Made by a program: the position numbers and the translations under genes
Notes under the pieces: generated by a model
What the model was told of the DNA's origin: nothing
What the model saw: only the letters and a program-made list of their open reading frames with translations
The model's database searches: none
Assembly (NCBI RefSeq): GCF_000305785.2
Contig: NC_018868.3
Span: 3,580,270-3,644,269, forward strand
From: Simiduia agarivorans SA1 = DSM 21679
GTDB taxonomy: Bacteria > Pseudomonadota > Gammaproteobacteria > Pseudomonadales > Cellvibrionaceae
DNA: 64,000 nt
Reading direction: 5' to 3'
Shown: piece after piece, positions 30,232-40,392 of the stretch
How the letters are laid out: every line of letters starts with the position of its first letter
Numbering within the stretch: position 1 is the stretch's first letter

Positions 30232-33200
30232 ATGAAAATCGCTGGAATTCAACCGCTGCTGCTCATCACCGGTATGGCAATGGCAATACCGGTTATGGCT
30301 AATAGCAACCTGGTTGACTCACCGCTGTATAAAACCGTTTCAGACACCACCCGCGATTATATAGCGAGGGCGGCTGCAGGAGATCATCTGGCGTTGGAAG
30401 GCGGTCACATGGCTCTCGATGGCCATGTGATGCCTTATATGTATTTCCAGGCCCACGAAATATTGTTTTTGGATCGCCTGGGTAAACTGCGCCATCGCAC
30501 CGTTTGGGCGACCGATGCGGTAAGCCGTGTAGATCATTGGCAAGATGCGTTTATTAAAGACGGGCTGCCAAAGGATGCTGTTATGGCAGCGCCTGGTGAG
30601 TTGGTGGGCGGTCGGCACTCGCAAATTGGTTACGAATTTATCTTGCCCGCGCTGCCCGAGTCGCAAACGGGATGGGAGCGATTTTTTACACTCAAGCCCA
30701 TGGACATGAGTGTGCCCGGCTGGCCGGAAACCACCATATATGTAGATGGCATCGCTCGCGCAGCTTTGCAACGCAAACACTTCTATTGGGCGCTGGATAA
30801 GCTTGGGGACAGCACCAGACCTCAGCGGATCACGCTCAAAAGCTTCGGGGTATTCGATCAACCACGAGGCTATCGGGAAGTGGCTGTGGTTGAACGTGAT
30901 CCACTGGCTGATGATGTTTATTGGAAGCTCCGGGTGTTGATTGAGGCGAGCACCATTCTTAATGATGACAGCGTACCCGGCCGACAGATCCGTGCGTTGA
31001 TCGATAAAGCCATCGCGGCGGTGAACTTAGAAGTGCCGCATACCCCGGTGTATCGTCAACAATTACAAGCGGCGAATCAGTTGCTCGCGGAAGGTTTTAC
31101 TGCATTAGCCAAGCTACCACAGAATAACGAGCGCCTCAGGGTAATGTTGCATGGCCATCTGGACAGTGCCTGGCGCTGGACGCTGGATCATACCGACGAC
31201 AAATTATTGCGCCTGGCGCTCAATAATCTTTATCTGATGGACCGGTTTCCCGAATACAGGTACATCTTTACCACGCCGTTTCACTACGAGCGTATTCAGG
31301 CGTTGTATCCGGACGTATTTGAGCGGATCAAAACCAAAATCAACGCGGGCCAGTGGATTGCGAACGGTTCCACATACGTGGAAACCGATCTGAACCTGCC
31401 TGGTGGTGAAAGCGTAGTGCGACAGTTTTTGTATGGGCTGGACTATTACCGCAACACCCTTGGTGTTAAAGACAACGCCCTGTTCCTACCCGATACGTTT
31501 GGTTATCCGCAGTATTTTCCTCAGATAGCGCAGGACTTCGGGTTAGACAGTCTGGTGGCTATGCGCGCAAACACTCCGGAGATTGACAGCACCCTATATC
31601 GCTGGCGTGGACTGGATGGCAGTGAGTTATTGGTGAACAGCCTGTCAACACCGGCGTGGGAATATCCCTACGAGGAAGTTATTCATGGGCGTTCGTACGA
31701 TGAAGGCCATTGGATCACAACCTATAACGCGCCTGATGCGGGACCAAGACGACTGGCGGGAACATGGGCGCAATTTAAAAATAAAGCGGAAACCGACCAG
31801 CAGTTGCTGTTGGTGGGGTGGGGCGATGGCGGTGCGGGCGGCACTGAAGATCATGTGGAATTGATCCGCCGGGTTACGGATTTGCCAGGATTCCCGCGCG
31901 TGCAGTGGACCAATATGTACGACTATCTCGAGCAGCAAAACCGGCAGCGTGAGCAATTCCCTCTGTTTGATGGTCGGATTCTGGCGCGCCCGTGGATTCA
32001 GCGCACGTTTATGCAGGCGAGTGGCATTAAACAAGCCAACCGCCGGGCCGAGCAGCGATTGCAGGAAGCGGAAGCGTTGGCCAGCTATGCGTCGCTTTCT
32101 GGTTTTGAATATCCTCAATCGGAATTTAAGCAGATCTGGAAGTCACTGTTGTTGCAGCATTTCCACGATATTGTTACCGGTATGGCGGTGCCCGAGGTGC
32201 TGGAGCGTGCGGCCAGGGATCTTGCCGATATCGAGCAGCGCGCGGCGATAATCCGGGATCAGGCGTTGGCGCACATTCTGCGCGAAGCGGATCTGGCCGA
32301 TGCGGGCCTCGTGGTTTACAACCCTGCCGCCACAGTGGCAAGCGGTGTGGTAAATCTGGGTAAGGTGGATCTCGCGGGTGTCCGCCTTCTGGATGCGAGC
32401 GGGAATGTTCTGGCGCATGAGCGTGATGCGGTGGGCAATCTTTGGGTTGACCTGCCGGATCTCGCGCCGCAGACGTTTACCCATCTTCGGTGGGGCGACA
32501 AGCCCGAAGTGTCGGCGTCGTCGGGTGAGCTCAGCGTTCGCAAAGGGGTGCTGGAAAACGCCTTGGTCCGGGTGACGTTTAATCAGAACGGTCAGATCAG
32601 TTCCTACTTCGATAAAGTGGAACAGCGAGAGCTGGTGCCCGTAGGCAAAGTGTGGAATCAGTTTATGCGTATTCCTCACCAAACCGGCGTCGCTGAACCA
32701 TTCTCTGCGCGGGCAAAGATAGATCAGGAATTTACCGGGCATTTGAGGGCGGGCATGCGCCTGAACTGGCGCAAAGGAAAAAGCCGGGTTGTCCAGCAGG
32801 TGTGGTTAGCGGCGCATTCGCGCCAGCTCCAATTTGACACGCATATCGATTGGCAGGAAGACCATCGCCTCGCCGTGGAATTCCCGCTCAATATCAACAG
32901 CCGGGAAGCGCACTATGGCATGCCTTTCGGGTTTGCCAGCCTTTCCCGGGGCGATTACGACCGCCACGCGGCAGTGGTATCGCCCATTGCGGTGCATGAA
33001 TGGGCTGATGTCTCGGAAGGTGGCTATGGTGTCGCGTTACTGGATCGTACGCGATATGCCTACAACCTGAAGTCTGGCGGCTTGCGACTTAATCTGGCCT
33101 GGGGACAGCACAAGCACGAGTATCAGGAAATGCATCATTTGCACTGGAGTGAAAGCGGCAGTGGTGATGCGGGCGGTATGCAGATGAGTTATGCCTTGCT

Positions 33201-33540
33201 GCCGCACCAGGGCGACCTGCTCCGAGGCGGGGTGATCGAAAAAGCCAAAACCTTTAACCATTCACTGCTGGTCGCCGCCAATGCGGCAGGGCGGGGGTTA
33301 GGCCGTGGATTGCCGGCACCCATGATCAAGGACTTGCCGGCGAATGTCGCCTTTCCCTCAATCAAACGCACAGAGGCGGGGGACGCCATAGCGCTCCGGT
33401 TGTATGAGACCGGTAATCAGCGCACCCGGTGGAGCCCGCCCGCCGGCGCCCGATCTGCAACGCTGGCGGAAACCCCCAGTGTAGAGAACCCGGCTCTGTT
33501 TACGCCGTTCGAGATCAAAACATTGATTGTTAATGATTGA
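30232..33540 (+). CDS. GH38 alpha-mannosidase, periplasmic
   Basis: This 1102-residue zinc-dependent retaining alpha-mannosidase is secreted to the periplasm (signal peptide ending PVMA). The metal site HGHLDSAWRW lies in the first third, the nucleophile Asp is in FLPDTFGYPQYFPQI, and the downstream HFHDIVTG motif is present. I chose the ATG at 30232 because the track's longer start is a GTG at 30193 that lacks a signal-like beginning. The enzyme likely removes mannose from oligosaccharides imported by the TonB receptor. It is the last gene of the mannose operon. The length is at the upper end for bacterial GH38 proteins. Confidence 0.93.
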   Translation: MKIAGIQPLLLITGMAMAIPVMANSNLVDSPLYKTVSDTTRDYIARAAAGDHLALEGGHMALDGHVMPYMYFQAHEILFLDRLGKLRHRTVWATDAVSRVDHWQDAFIKDGLPKDAVMAAPGELVGGRHSQIGYEFILPALPESQTGWERFFTLKPMDMSVPGWPETTIYVDGIARAALQRKHFYWALDKLGDSTRPQRITLKSFGVFDQPRGYREVAVVERDPLADDVYWKLRVLIEASTILNDDSVPGRQIRALIDKAIAAVNLEVPHTPVYRQQLQAANQLLAEGFTALAKLPQNNERLRVMLHGHLDSAWRWTLDHTDDKLLRLALNNLYLMDRFPEYRYIFTTPFHYERIQALYPDVFERIKTKINAGQWIANGSTYVETDLNLPGGESVVRQFLYGLDYYRNTLGVKDNALFLPDTFGYPQYFPQIAQDFGLDSLVAMRANTPEIDSTLYRWRGLDGSELLVNSLSTPAWEYPYEEVIHGRSYDEGHWITTYNAPDAGPRRLAGTWAQFKNKAETDQQLLLVGWGDGGAGGTEDHVELIRRVTDLPGFPRVQWTNMYDYLEQQNRQREQFPLFDGRILARPWIQRTFMQASGIKQANRRAEQRLQEAEALASYASLSGFEYPQSEFKQIWKSLLLQHFHDIVTGMAVPEVLERAARDLADIEQRAAIIRDQALAHILREADLADAGLVVYNPAATVASGVVNLGKVDLAGVRLLDASGNVLAHERDAVGNLWVDLPDLAPQTFTHLRWGDKPEVSASSGELSVRKGVLENALVRVTFNQNGQISSYFDKVEQRELVPVGKVWNQFMRIPHQTGVAEPFSARAKIDQEFTGHLRAGMRLNWRKGKSRVVQQVWLAAHSRQLQFDTHIDWQEDHRLAVEFPLNINSREAHYGMPFGFASLSRGDYDRHAAVVSPIAVHEWADVSEGGYGVALLDRTRYAYNLKSGGLRLNLAWGQHKHEYQEMHHLHWSESGSGDAGGMQMSYALLPHQGDLLRGGVIEKAKTFNHSLLVAANAAGRGLGRGLPAPMIKDLPANVAFPSIKRTEAGDAIALRLYETGNQRTRWSPPAGARSATLAETPSVENPALFTPFEIKTLIVND

Positions 33541-33847
33541 ATATGATTTGTGTGTGGCATTTTGACGATGATCTTGGCATCAGGATCATCCTCCAGAGAA
33601 GAGGTATGGATGCGTTTATTAGGAAAATAAACGGTATAAACGGTGTTGTTACGGCAGCTGGCGGCATTTTGGCACCATTGGTAACAAATTCTCTATAAGG
33701 AAAGTTTTTGCAATAAAAATGATTGTAATTGATTTTAAATGATTCATAATGGCTGTATGTTGCTTTTTGGGTGATTGCTTCTGAGAGCAGGAAAAGCAGG
33801 ACAAAAGCAGCAGCTGAGTAGCATCACAATAACTAAAGGTAAGAGAT
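33541..33847 (+). promoter_or_regulatory. Promoter region and leader of the TonB receptor gene
   Basis: A small stem GATGATC/GATCATC at 33567-33590 lies just after the GH38 stop. A possible sigma70 promoter is TTGGCA at 33669 with TATAAG at 33694 (19-bp spacer). Immediately 3' of it is the phased array described below. Confidence 0.45.
33718..33757 (+). promoter_or_regulatory. Phased 10-bp repeat array upstream of the TonB receptor
   Basis: Four consecutive ten-base units begin at 33718, 33728, 33738 and 33748. Their cores are ATGATT, TTGATT, ATGATT and ATGGCT, each preceded by an A. This is the cleanest copy of the motif. It lies 91 bases before the start codon and downstream of the best promoter candidate, which would favour repression if that promoter is right. 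Confidence 0.65.
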
Positions 33848-36800
33848 ATGCTGAAACATAAGGCGTTTAATCGCTCCCTTCTCTCCGTTGCCGTGGCGAC
33901 AGCTATGTGCAGCGTCACAGGATATGCATTGGCGCAGGAAGTGCCTGCGGACGAGGCCTTGCTAGAGGAAATCGAAGTCGTAGGTATTCGTCGTTCACTA
34001 CAGAAGTCCGCGGATGTGAAGCGCGATGGTATGGGCGTGAGTGATGTGATCACTGCGGAAGACATGGGTAAGTTCCCCGATTCCAACCTGGCAGAGTCTC
34101 TGCAGCGCGTGCCCGGTGTATCCATCAACCGTGAAAACGGTGAGGGCCAGCAGGTCACCGTGCGTGGTCTGGGGCCACGCTTTAACTTGGTACAGCTTAA
34201 TAATCGCCAGATGGCGGCAGCCAGTGGTCAGCGCAGCTTCGATTTCTCCGCAATTGCACCGGATATGATCCGTGGTATCGAGGTGCACAAAACTACCGCT
34301 GCGTCCCGCGAGACCGGTGGTATGGGCGCTACCATCAACGTGCGTACCATGCGTCCGCTGGAAGAGCCCGGCGAGCGTGCGGTGGTAAGTGCCCAGGGTA
34401 TTTATGACCAGTCTTCACACGACCCGAGTGTGACGCCCGAGTTTTCCGGCATTTATTCCAACACCTTCGATGACGACAAGTTCGGTGTCGCCGTTGCGGT
34501 AAACTACCAGGAGCGTGCCAACGGACGTAACCAAGCCCGTGGTCTTTCCTATCAGGTGGATGAGTGGGGCCAGCCAGGCACCAACTGGCAGCCGCAGGAG
34601 TTGAGCGTATCCTGGGGCTCGCATGCCAATGGCCCAGAGGCCGGCGATCGATTCACCCTGCCACGCATGGATTTTTACAATATTGTTGAGCAGGAACACA
34701 CCCGTGCTAACGCGCAGGCTGTATTCCAGTGGCGTCCGGTGGATAACATTACCGCCACGGTAGATTACAACTACTTCAACAAGGACATCGATACCGTCAC
34801 CAACTCGGCTTCTATTTGGTACAACTGGGATTGGAATCCTGCCAATACTGCAGTCTGGAGTGATGACCCGATCAAGTCGCCGTTGGTTTATGCAGAGCTG
34901 TCCAACAACCGTCCTCTGGGTGAAACCACCTTTGCAGTAAGAGAGGATCACGTACGCAATACCCTGCAGTCTTATGGTCTTAACCTGGAGTGGGAGGCTA
35001 CCGACGATCTGAGCTTCGAGCTGGACCTGAACGGTTCCACCAACGAAGTGACGCCAAACGGCGGCCGTCTGGGATCTACCGCTGATGTTGAAATGGCGGC
35101 GCTGACCCGCTCGGCAGTTGCCTATGATCGCACCGGCGACATTCCTGCAATCTATGTGACCAACCCAAATGTGGTTGCCGCCGACGTAGTGCCTCTGACT
35201 CACCGGATTACCAGCCAATTTAATGAAGGTGAAGTATCCCAGGCCAAATTCTCGGGCGAGTGGCGCTTCACTGATGAGCAGTCGTTGAACTTTGGGTTGC
35301 AGTCTACCAATCTTGATTGGTCGTCTGGCAATATCCGGGTGGAGCGTGGTCGTGGCCATTATGAGCAATTCAAAGGCGATTTTGTCAGCTTTGATGGGTT
35401 CAGTTCGTTCAATTTCATGAATGAGTTTGACGCCAGCTACGGCGACTTCGATACTATCGCGGCGCAATTGCCGGCCGGTAACGGCACAATCACGCATCCC
35501 TGGACCGGAGAGTCAGCCACACTGACTGGCGATAATTTCTACAGCACAGCGCTGAACTTCGACCTGAACCAGATGCTGGATTATCTGGCGGCGAATTACG
35601 GCGGTTATGTTGATGGAAAAGACTCGCCTCAGACCATCCTGGGTAACTGTAACTCCGTATTCTGTGCGTCTAATAAGTACAACTATGCTGATCTGCAGAA
35701 TGTATCTGAAGAGACCAAAGTCGCCTATCTGCAGTACAACCTGAATTCCAACTTGTTTGGTCTTGATTATGCTCTGCATCTGGGCTATCGCTACGAGCAG
35801 ACGGATATTACTGCCGCTTCGGCAATTACCCAGTACGACACCGTACTGTGGGTAAAATCCAATCAGCTCGAATTCCGTCCGGCCGTGGATCAGAATGGTG
35901 AGCAGGTTCAGACTTATGGCGTGCAAAAGGGAGACTACAAGTTCCATTTGCCAAGCATGAATCTGAACGTGAATCTGACAGATGATCTGGTTATGCGTCT
36001 GGCCTATGGCAAGTCCATTGCCCGGGCAAATCTTCCCGCATTGCGCGGTGGTGTGACGATCGAAACGGCAACGGTAAACGTTGTTAATCCGCAGGCTTTC
36101 ACAGGTAACCCTAACCTCGCACCATTGGAGTCGAACAACTTCGACCTCTCGCTTGAGTGGTACTATGGTGATGGTAGCTATGTGTCTGTTGCTTACTTTG
36201 ACAAAGCCATTACCCAGTTCCCGAAGACTGTTGATTCTTATCTGAATTATCCTGGTCTGGCTAACCCGGTATTTGGTCAATATGCAGATGCTGCTCGTGC
36301 TACCGGCTTGCAAAGTCTTGATGAAATTTTCACCTATGTGATTGAGAACTTTGACGGTCAGGATGGTGTGACCAACAATGGCGGTGGTACCGGTCAGGTT
36401 GTGGGCAGCGTCAATCGTGATCCGTTGGTGGATTTCAAGTACGGTCTGACAACCAATGGTGATGCCAAAAACGGTGTGGACGGTATTGAACTGGCTGTTC
36501 AGCACATGTTTGGGGAGTCTGGTTTCGGCGTCATGGCCAACTACACCTTTGTCAACTCCGATGTGGGCTATGATCCCTACACGCTGGGCGGCTCTGACGC
36601 GCTGCTGGGTGTTAGTGATTCTGCCAACCTGGTGGGCTTCTACGACAAAAACGGCATTCAGGTGCGTGTTGCCTACAACTGGCGTGATCGCTTCCTTGAC
36701 TCCCATAATCAGGAGTTGGGTCTGACTGAGCCAATTTTCGACGAAGCCTTCAAGACCATAGATCTGAACGTGAGCTACGACATTACCGACAATGCCCAGA

Positions 36801-36925
36801 TTTTCCTGAAGGGCATTAACATTACCGGTGAAGACAACCGTTCTCATGGTCGTGGGTCAAACCTGCTCATCAGTCATGAAGAGACAGGTGCCCGCTGGAT
36901 GTTGGGTGGTCGTTACCAGTTCTGA
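33848..36925 (+). CDS. TonB-dependent outer-membrane receptor
   Basis: A 1025-residue outer-membrane transporter for energised uptake of oligosaccharides. It has a signal peptide (cut after ALA-Q), a TonB-box-like region EIEVVGIRRSLQ, and a plug domain with SDVITAEDMGKFPDSNLAES, QRVPGVSI and TVRGLGPRFN. The long beta-barrel ends in the typical terminal aromatic (RYQF). This is the subtype common in gammaproteobacterial carbohydrate loci that lack SusD. The gene is monocistronic, with a terminator after it and a repeat-array promoter before it. Cargo is presumably the mannose/rhamnose glycan fragments. Confidence 0.95.
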   Translation: MLKHKAFNRSLLSVAVATAMCSVTGYALAQEVPADEALLEEIEVVGIRRSLQKSADVKRDGMGVSDVITAEDMGKFPDSNLAESLQRVPGVSINRENGEGQQVTVRGLGPRFNLVQLNNRQMAAASGQRSFDFSAIAPDMIRGIEVHKTTAASRETGGMGATINVRTMRPLEEPGERAVVSAQGIYDQSSHDPSVTPEFSGIYSNTFDDDKFGVAVAVNYQERANGRNQARGLSYQVDEWGQPGTNWQPQELSVSWGSHANGPEAGDRFTLPRMDFYNIVEQEHTRANAQAVFQWRPVDNITATVDYNYFNKDIDTVTNSASIWYNWDWNPANTAVWSDDPIKSPLVYAELSNNRPLGETTFAVREDHVRNTLQSYGLNLEWEATDDLSFELDLNGSTNEVTPNGGRLGSTADVEMAALTRSAVAYDRTGDIPAIYVTNPNVVAADVVPLTHRITSQFNEGEVSQAKFSGEWRFTDEQSLNFGLQSTNLDWSSGNIRVERGRGHYEQFKGDFVSFDGFSSFNFMNEFDASYGDFDTIAAQLPAGNGTITHPWTGESATLTGDNFYSTALNFDLNQMLDYLAANYGGYVDGKDSPQTILGNCNSVFCASNKYNYADLQNVSEETKVAYLQYNLNSNLFGLDYALHLGYRYEQTDITAASAITQYDTVLWVKSNQLEFRPAVDQNGEQVQTYGVQKGDYKFHLPSMNLNVNLTDDLVMRLAYGKSIARANLPALRGGVTIETATVNVVNPQAFTGNPNLAPLESNNFDLSLEWYYGDGSYVSVAYFDKAITQFPKTVDSYLNYPGLANPVFGQYADAARATGLQSLDEIFTYVIENFDGQDGVTNNGGGTGQVVGSVNRDPLVDFKYGLTTNGDAKNGVDGIELAVQHMFGESGFGVMANYTFVNSDVGYDPYTLGGSDALLGVSDSANLVGFYDKNGIQVRVAYNWRDRFLDSHNQELGLTEPIFDEAFKTIDLNVSYDITDNAQIFLKGINITGEDNRSHGRGSNLLISHEETGARWMLGGRYQF

Positions 36926-36950
36926 TAAGTACTGCTGTACTTTCTCCCTC

Positions 36951-36976
36951 AGCCCCCTTTATGGGGGCTATTTTTT
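36951..36976 (+). terminator. Rho-independent terminator after the TonB receptor
   Basis: The stem AGCCCCC / GGGGGCT with a 5-base loop, followed by A and six Ts, lies 25 bases after the stop. Confidence 0.85.
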
Positions 36977-37000
36977 GTCTGCAATTTCGGGTTTGTCACA

Positions 37001-39568
37001 ATGAAATTCTTTCAATCAGCATCTTTTTTTACTGTAATCATTTCGATGCTCATAGCTTGCTCCTCTGATGGTTCCCGCTCAACATACTCAAGCGTTGCGC
37101 CTATCCTGAAATGGGAGTACTGGGCCCCCGGTGGCGGTGGGGAAATACAAAGTATTTATCTTGAGCCCAATGTAAAAAATCGCTTTTATGTGTTGAGCGA
37201 TATGGAAGGCTTGTATCGCACGGATGATGGCGGCAACTCCTACCGGTTGCTGGCGGCTGAGTTACCCCAGCTGAATGTATTTGGTATGGTCAGTGATCCG
37301 GTTAACCCAGATAGACTGTATCTCGGCACCCACCGTATGGCGCTGATCAGCGATGATGCGGGCGAAACCTGGAAGGCAATTGACGAAACCCTGAGTTATC
37401 CGATTCAGCTGATTGCGGTCAATCCAAGGAATCCAAAACATATTGTGATGGCGCTCAGCGCACCGGATATTACCGATCTGAATGAACAGCCAATGCATGT
37501 CCCTGAATATGTCCATGGGGATAAGCATCCCGGGCTGGTGTTTGTTTCGGAAGACGGCGGATTGAGTTTCGAGAAGCACTACTATGATCCGGCAACCCTG
37601 CCGGAAAAAAATGTCTGGCAATTGGTGTTCGATCCGAATCATCAGCTGCTGTACCTTGCCAGCGAACGCGGATTATTTGTTTCTGATAATGGCGGAATTA
37701 ACTGGACGAGTGCCAATATGCCAGAGGGTTATATGGCTGCGCTTGGCTTTGAAATCAGTCCAGACGGGAAGACCGCTTTTGCCATTTTCTCCAGATCCGT
37801 CACTCAATCTACCGTATTTGTGTCAGACGCAAAGGCGTTGGCACAGGGGCATGCACAATGGCATCAGGTGGATGAGTTGTTTGGGTTAGATGATCGTACA
37901 CGCCTGTCGCAGCCTGGAGAAACCCGTGTGGAATGGGACGGCGAAAGCTATACCAATCCGGGACAACGCTATGCCCGCTTGAAAATCGATCCACGCAGTG
38001 GTCAGGCTGCCTACGGTTTGGCGAATAAAGTCCGGGTGTTAATGGGGAAAACCATGAAGCACCACAACTCGTCGTTGTTTTATTCCGAGTTTGACGTCAG
38101 TAATGGCCTCCCGGAGCGGGGCAATTGGCAGCGTATTTATTACGAACAAAACAAGAAAGGCTGGCAAACATCTCAGGGCTCGGACAACTACATTCAGGTA
38201 GACAGTTTTGATTTCGTCCCTGTGCCCTGGGGGCAGCATAATAAGATCATTCTGGAAAACGGCCATGGCATCAGCTTGTTGGATATGGATGCCCCCGGAT
38301 TTCCGAAAACCGGCGGTGAAACCGTGTTGTACCAAACTGCGGTCACCCAAGCGAATGGCGCGCCGGGCCATACTACTTGGACCAATCGTGGTTTTGTAAA
38401 TACCTACAACGGTGATTTTGCCACCAGTGAGAACTATTTTGTTGCTGCGCTGAGTGATCAGGGGTTACATGAAAGCTGGGATTTCGGCAAAAGCTGGATT
38501 CGAGATTTGCGGCCTATTCCTGAAATTACTGCGTCCAAGTCTGTTGAAATACTAAAAACCGAACCGCCGGTGGTGGTGTTAGGTACTGGCTATGGCTATG
38601 GTGCAAGCGATATTCCTATGGGATTGTACGCGAAGGTTTTGGTCCACCATTCGCCGGAAGATCAGTGGCAGCATCTGGCGGGTGGGATTTCCCGTTGGAA
38701 TGGTGAAGGCGCGGAAAACCGGAACGGTTTACCTTCGGTGCCAGAGGCGTTACAAGTCCACGGCCATCCGGACGCCTGGGATTATAGAATCTGGGCTATG
38801 GCGGCAGATTCACAGGTGCCGGGCAGACTGTTTGTGGGTTTCAAAGGCCAGGGGATTTATGTGGCAGACGATGTGCCTGCACTACTGACGGGTAACGGCA
38901 ATGGCTTCCGCCGGTTGCCGCTTGGCGAAATAGAATTGCCGAAAACCAGTCTGGTGACTCATCCGGCCAAGGCGAATACCCTGTATTACCCCAATGGTAA
39001 TGAAGTATATGTGTACCGTGGCTCGCAGAATCTGAATCATCCTGGTGAACGCATTGGCGAGTTTCCTGGATTGGTTGAAGATGTGACCGCCTGGCTCAAT
39101 GAGCAAGGTTCCCTGATGCTGGCAGTGTCAGCGCGCAATGAGGCTGATGCCAGTCACAATGTGTTCGTGAGTGTCGATGAAGGTGTGCATTGGCATAAGG
39201 TATTCGATCGTGCGTCACTGAAAGCAGCAGGTGTACCTTCGTTCTTTGATACGCCAGCCTATCCTCGCGAAGATCCCCTGATGCCTTTCATGGGTGGTTT
39301 TGTCGGCTATAAAAACTGGTTGATCGTGCCGGTAGGTTCCATTCGCAATAATCTCGGTGTCTTTGCGTTGCGCCTGAATCCGGCAAAGCTGGATCAGGTA
39401 TCGATTTTTCCCATCACCGGCAAAGACAATTACCGCCACGGATACACGCGGGTGAATGAAGGCGAATTGCGTTGGGTTAAAGGTGAACCGTGGGTGGTAC
39501 ACAGCACCCGTGGAGCGGGTGTGGTGGCAGCGAGTCTGGCACCGTTGGATCAGTGGGAGCGGCAGTGA
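37001..39568 (+). CDS. GH74-like beta-propeller lipoprotein, paralogue of the secreted one
   Basis: An 855-residue lipoprotein (lipobox MLIAC, Cys20) related along its whole propeller to the catalytic part of the protein at 18251-22537. Shared landmarks are WAPGGGGEIQ against LNPGAGGQVQ, the SDMEGLY motif at residues 66-72, and the distal SDQGLHESWDFGKSW against ADNGLMESWDGGVSW (Asp486 here). Asp-box turns are frequent (TDDGGNSY, SEDGGLSF, SVDEGVHW). It lacks FN3 or CBM modules. It probably acts at the outer membrane after the secreted homologue, with different specificity. Its stop overlaps the next gene (TGATG). Confidence 0.78.
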   Translation: MKFFQSASFFTVIISMLIACSSDGSRSTYSSVAPILKWEYWAPGGGGEIQSIYLEPNVKNRFYVLSDMEGLYRTDDGGNSYRLLAAELPQLNVFGMVSDPVNPDRLYLGTHRMALISDDAGETWKAIDETLSYPIQLIAVNPRNPKHIVMALSAPDITDLNEQPMHVPEYVHGDKHPGLVFVSEDGGLSFEKHYYDPATLPEKNVWQLVFDPNHQLLYLASERGLFVSDNGGINWTSANMPEGYMAALGFEISPDGKTAFAIFSRSVTQSTVFVSDAKALAQGHAQWHQVDELFGLDDRTRLSQPGETRVEWDGESYTNPGQRYARLKIDPRSGQAAYGLANKVRVLMGKTMKHHNSSLFYSEFDVSNGLPERGNWQRIYYEQNKKGWQTSQGSDNYIQVDSFDFVPVPWGQHNKIILENGHGISLLDMDAPGFPKTGGETVLYQTAVTQANGAPGHTTWTNRGFVNTYNGDFATSENYFVAALSDQGLHESWDFGKSWIRDLRPIPEITASKSVEILKTEPPVVVLGTGYGYGASDIPMGLYAKVLVHHSPEDQWQHLAGGISRWNGEGAENRNGLPSVPEALQVHGHPDAWDYRIWAMAADSQVPGRLFVGFKGQGIYVADDVPALLTGNGNGFRRLPLGEIELPKTSLVTHPAKANTLYYPNGNEVYVYRGSQNLNHPGERIGEFPGLVEDVTAWLNEQGSLMLAVSARNEADASHNVFVSVDEGVHWHKVFDRASLKAAGVPSFFDTPAYPREDPLMPFMGGFVGYKNWLIVPVGSIRNNLGVFALRLNPAKLDQVSIFPITGKDNYRHGYTRVNEGELRWVKGEPWVVHSTRGAGVVAASLAPLDQWERQ

Positions 39569-40392
39569 TGGAGTTGTTATTTCTGTGCCCTTTATGGGGC
39601 TCTGAACAACTGCCGTTTACCGAGTTTGTCGCCAATGCCAAGGCAGCTGGCTATGACGGCGTAGAAGTGGCCTTTCCCACAGACCGGAAGGTCTGTCGGG
39701 AATGGGTGGCGGCAATCCGCGATCATGACTTGTGCTTTGTTGCGCAGCACTGGGACACGCTGACAGCGGACTATGACAAGCATGGTCCTGTTTACTTGGA
39801 CCGGCTTTCGCAGCTGGCTGAAACCGAACCCCTCTTTATTAATTCACACAGTGGCCGGGATCATTTCAGTTTTATTCAGAACCAGGCGCTGTTGGCGTCG
39901 GCAGATGGTTTGTCCCGGCGTTTGGGGCTGCCCATCTATCATGAAACCCACCGCGGCCGTTTTAACTTTGCCGCTCACGTAACACTGCAATACCTGAAGG
40001 CATTGCCGGATCTGAAAATCACCGCTGATTTCAGCCATTGGTGCTGTGTGGCCGAGTCATTATTAGCGGATCAGCCTGAGGCATTGACGTTGGCGATTGC
40101 GCGCAGCTACCACGTGCATTGTCGCGTGGGGCACAGCCAGGGCTCACAAGTCACCAGCTTGGCGCTGCCGGAATATGCTGATGCACTGGAGCAGCACCTG
40201 CAGTGGTGGGCTGCTATCACGGCGAGCGCCCGGGCCCGGGGGCAAAAACAGCTGACATTTACTTCTGAATTCGGGCCTGCCCCATACATGCTCAACGATC
40301 CTGAAACGGGGCAACCCATCGCGGATCAGTGGGCAATGAATGTGCAGGTTATGCAGTTGGTGCGTGAACGCGTTCAGAAAATTGCAGAATAA
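39568..40392 (+). CDS. Sugar isomerase/epimerase of the xylose-isomerase-like TIM-barrel superfamily
   Basis: The 274-residue cytosolic protein has the metal-ligand pattern of this superfamily: Glu in YHETHRGR (residue 126), Asp in TADFSHW, His in HVHCRVGH and Glu in FTSEFGP. I start it at the ATG at 39568, which overlaps the stop of the preceding gene; the longer frame would run inside that gene. Its 3' end overlaps the 3' end of the convergent aldose epimerase gene by 44 bases (40349-40392). The reaction is unknown. It could epimerise or isomerise a sugar released by the lipoprotein partner. Confidence 0.75.
   Translation: MELLFLCPLWGSEQLPFTEFVANAKAAGYDGVEVAFPTDRKVCREWVAAIRDHDLCFVAQHWDTLTADYDKHGPVYLDRLSQLAETEPLFINSHSGRDHFSFIQNQALLASADGLSRRLGLPIYHETHRGRFNFAAHVTLQYLKALPDLKITADFSHWCCVAESLLADQPEALTLAIARSYHVHCRVGHSQGSQVTSLALPEYADALEQHLQWWAAITASARARGQKQLTFTSEFGPAPYMLNDPETGQPIADQWAMNVQVMQLVRERVQKIAE

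Noticed and set aside
33718..33757. Fur box interpretation of the AT-rich repeats before the TonB receptor
   Set aside because: Fur sites are overlapping 6- or 7-bp inverted units, whereas these are direct repeats of exactly ten bases and also precede rhamnose, galM and ROK genes.
35513..36847. Minus-strand open frame of 444 codons inside the TonB receptor gene
   Set aside because: Fully antisense to a well-supported barrel protein and without signal peptide, motif or ribosome site.
39490..39567. Upstream GTG start extending the sugar isomerase
   Set aside because: It would lie inside the preceding gene; the ATG at 39568 overlaps the stop codon as in other coupled pairs here and begins a typical TIM-barrel strand.
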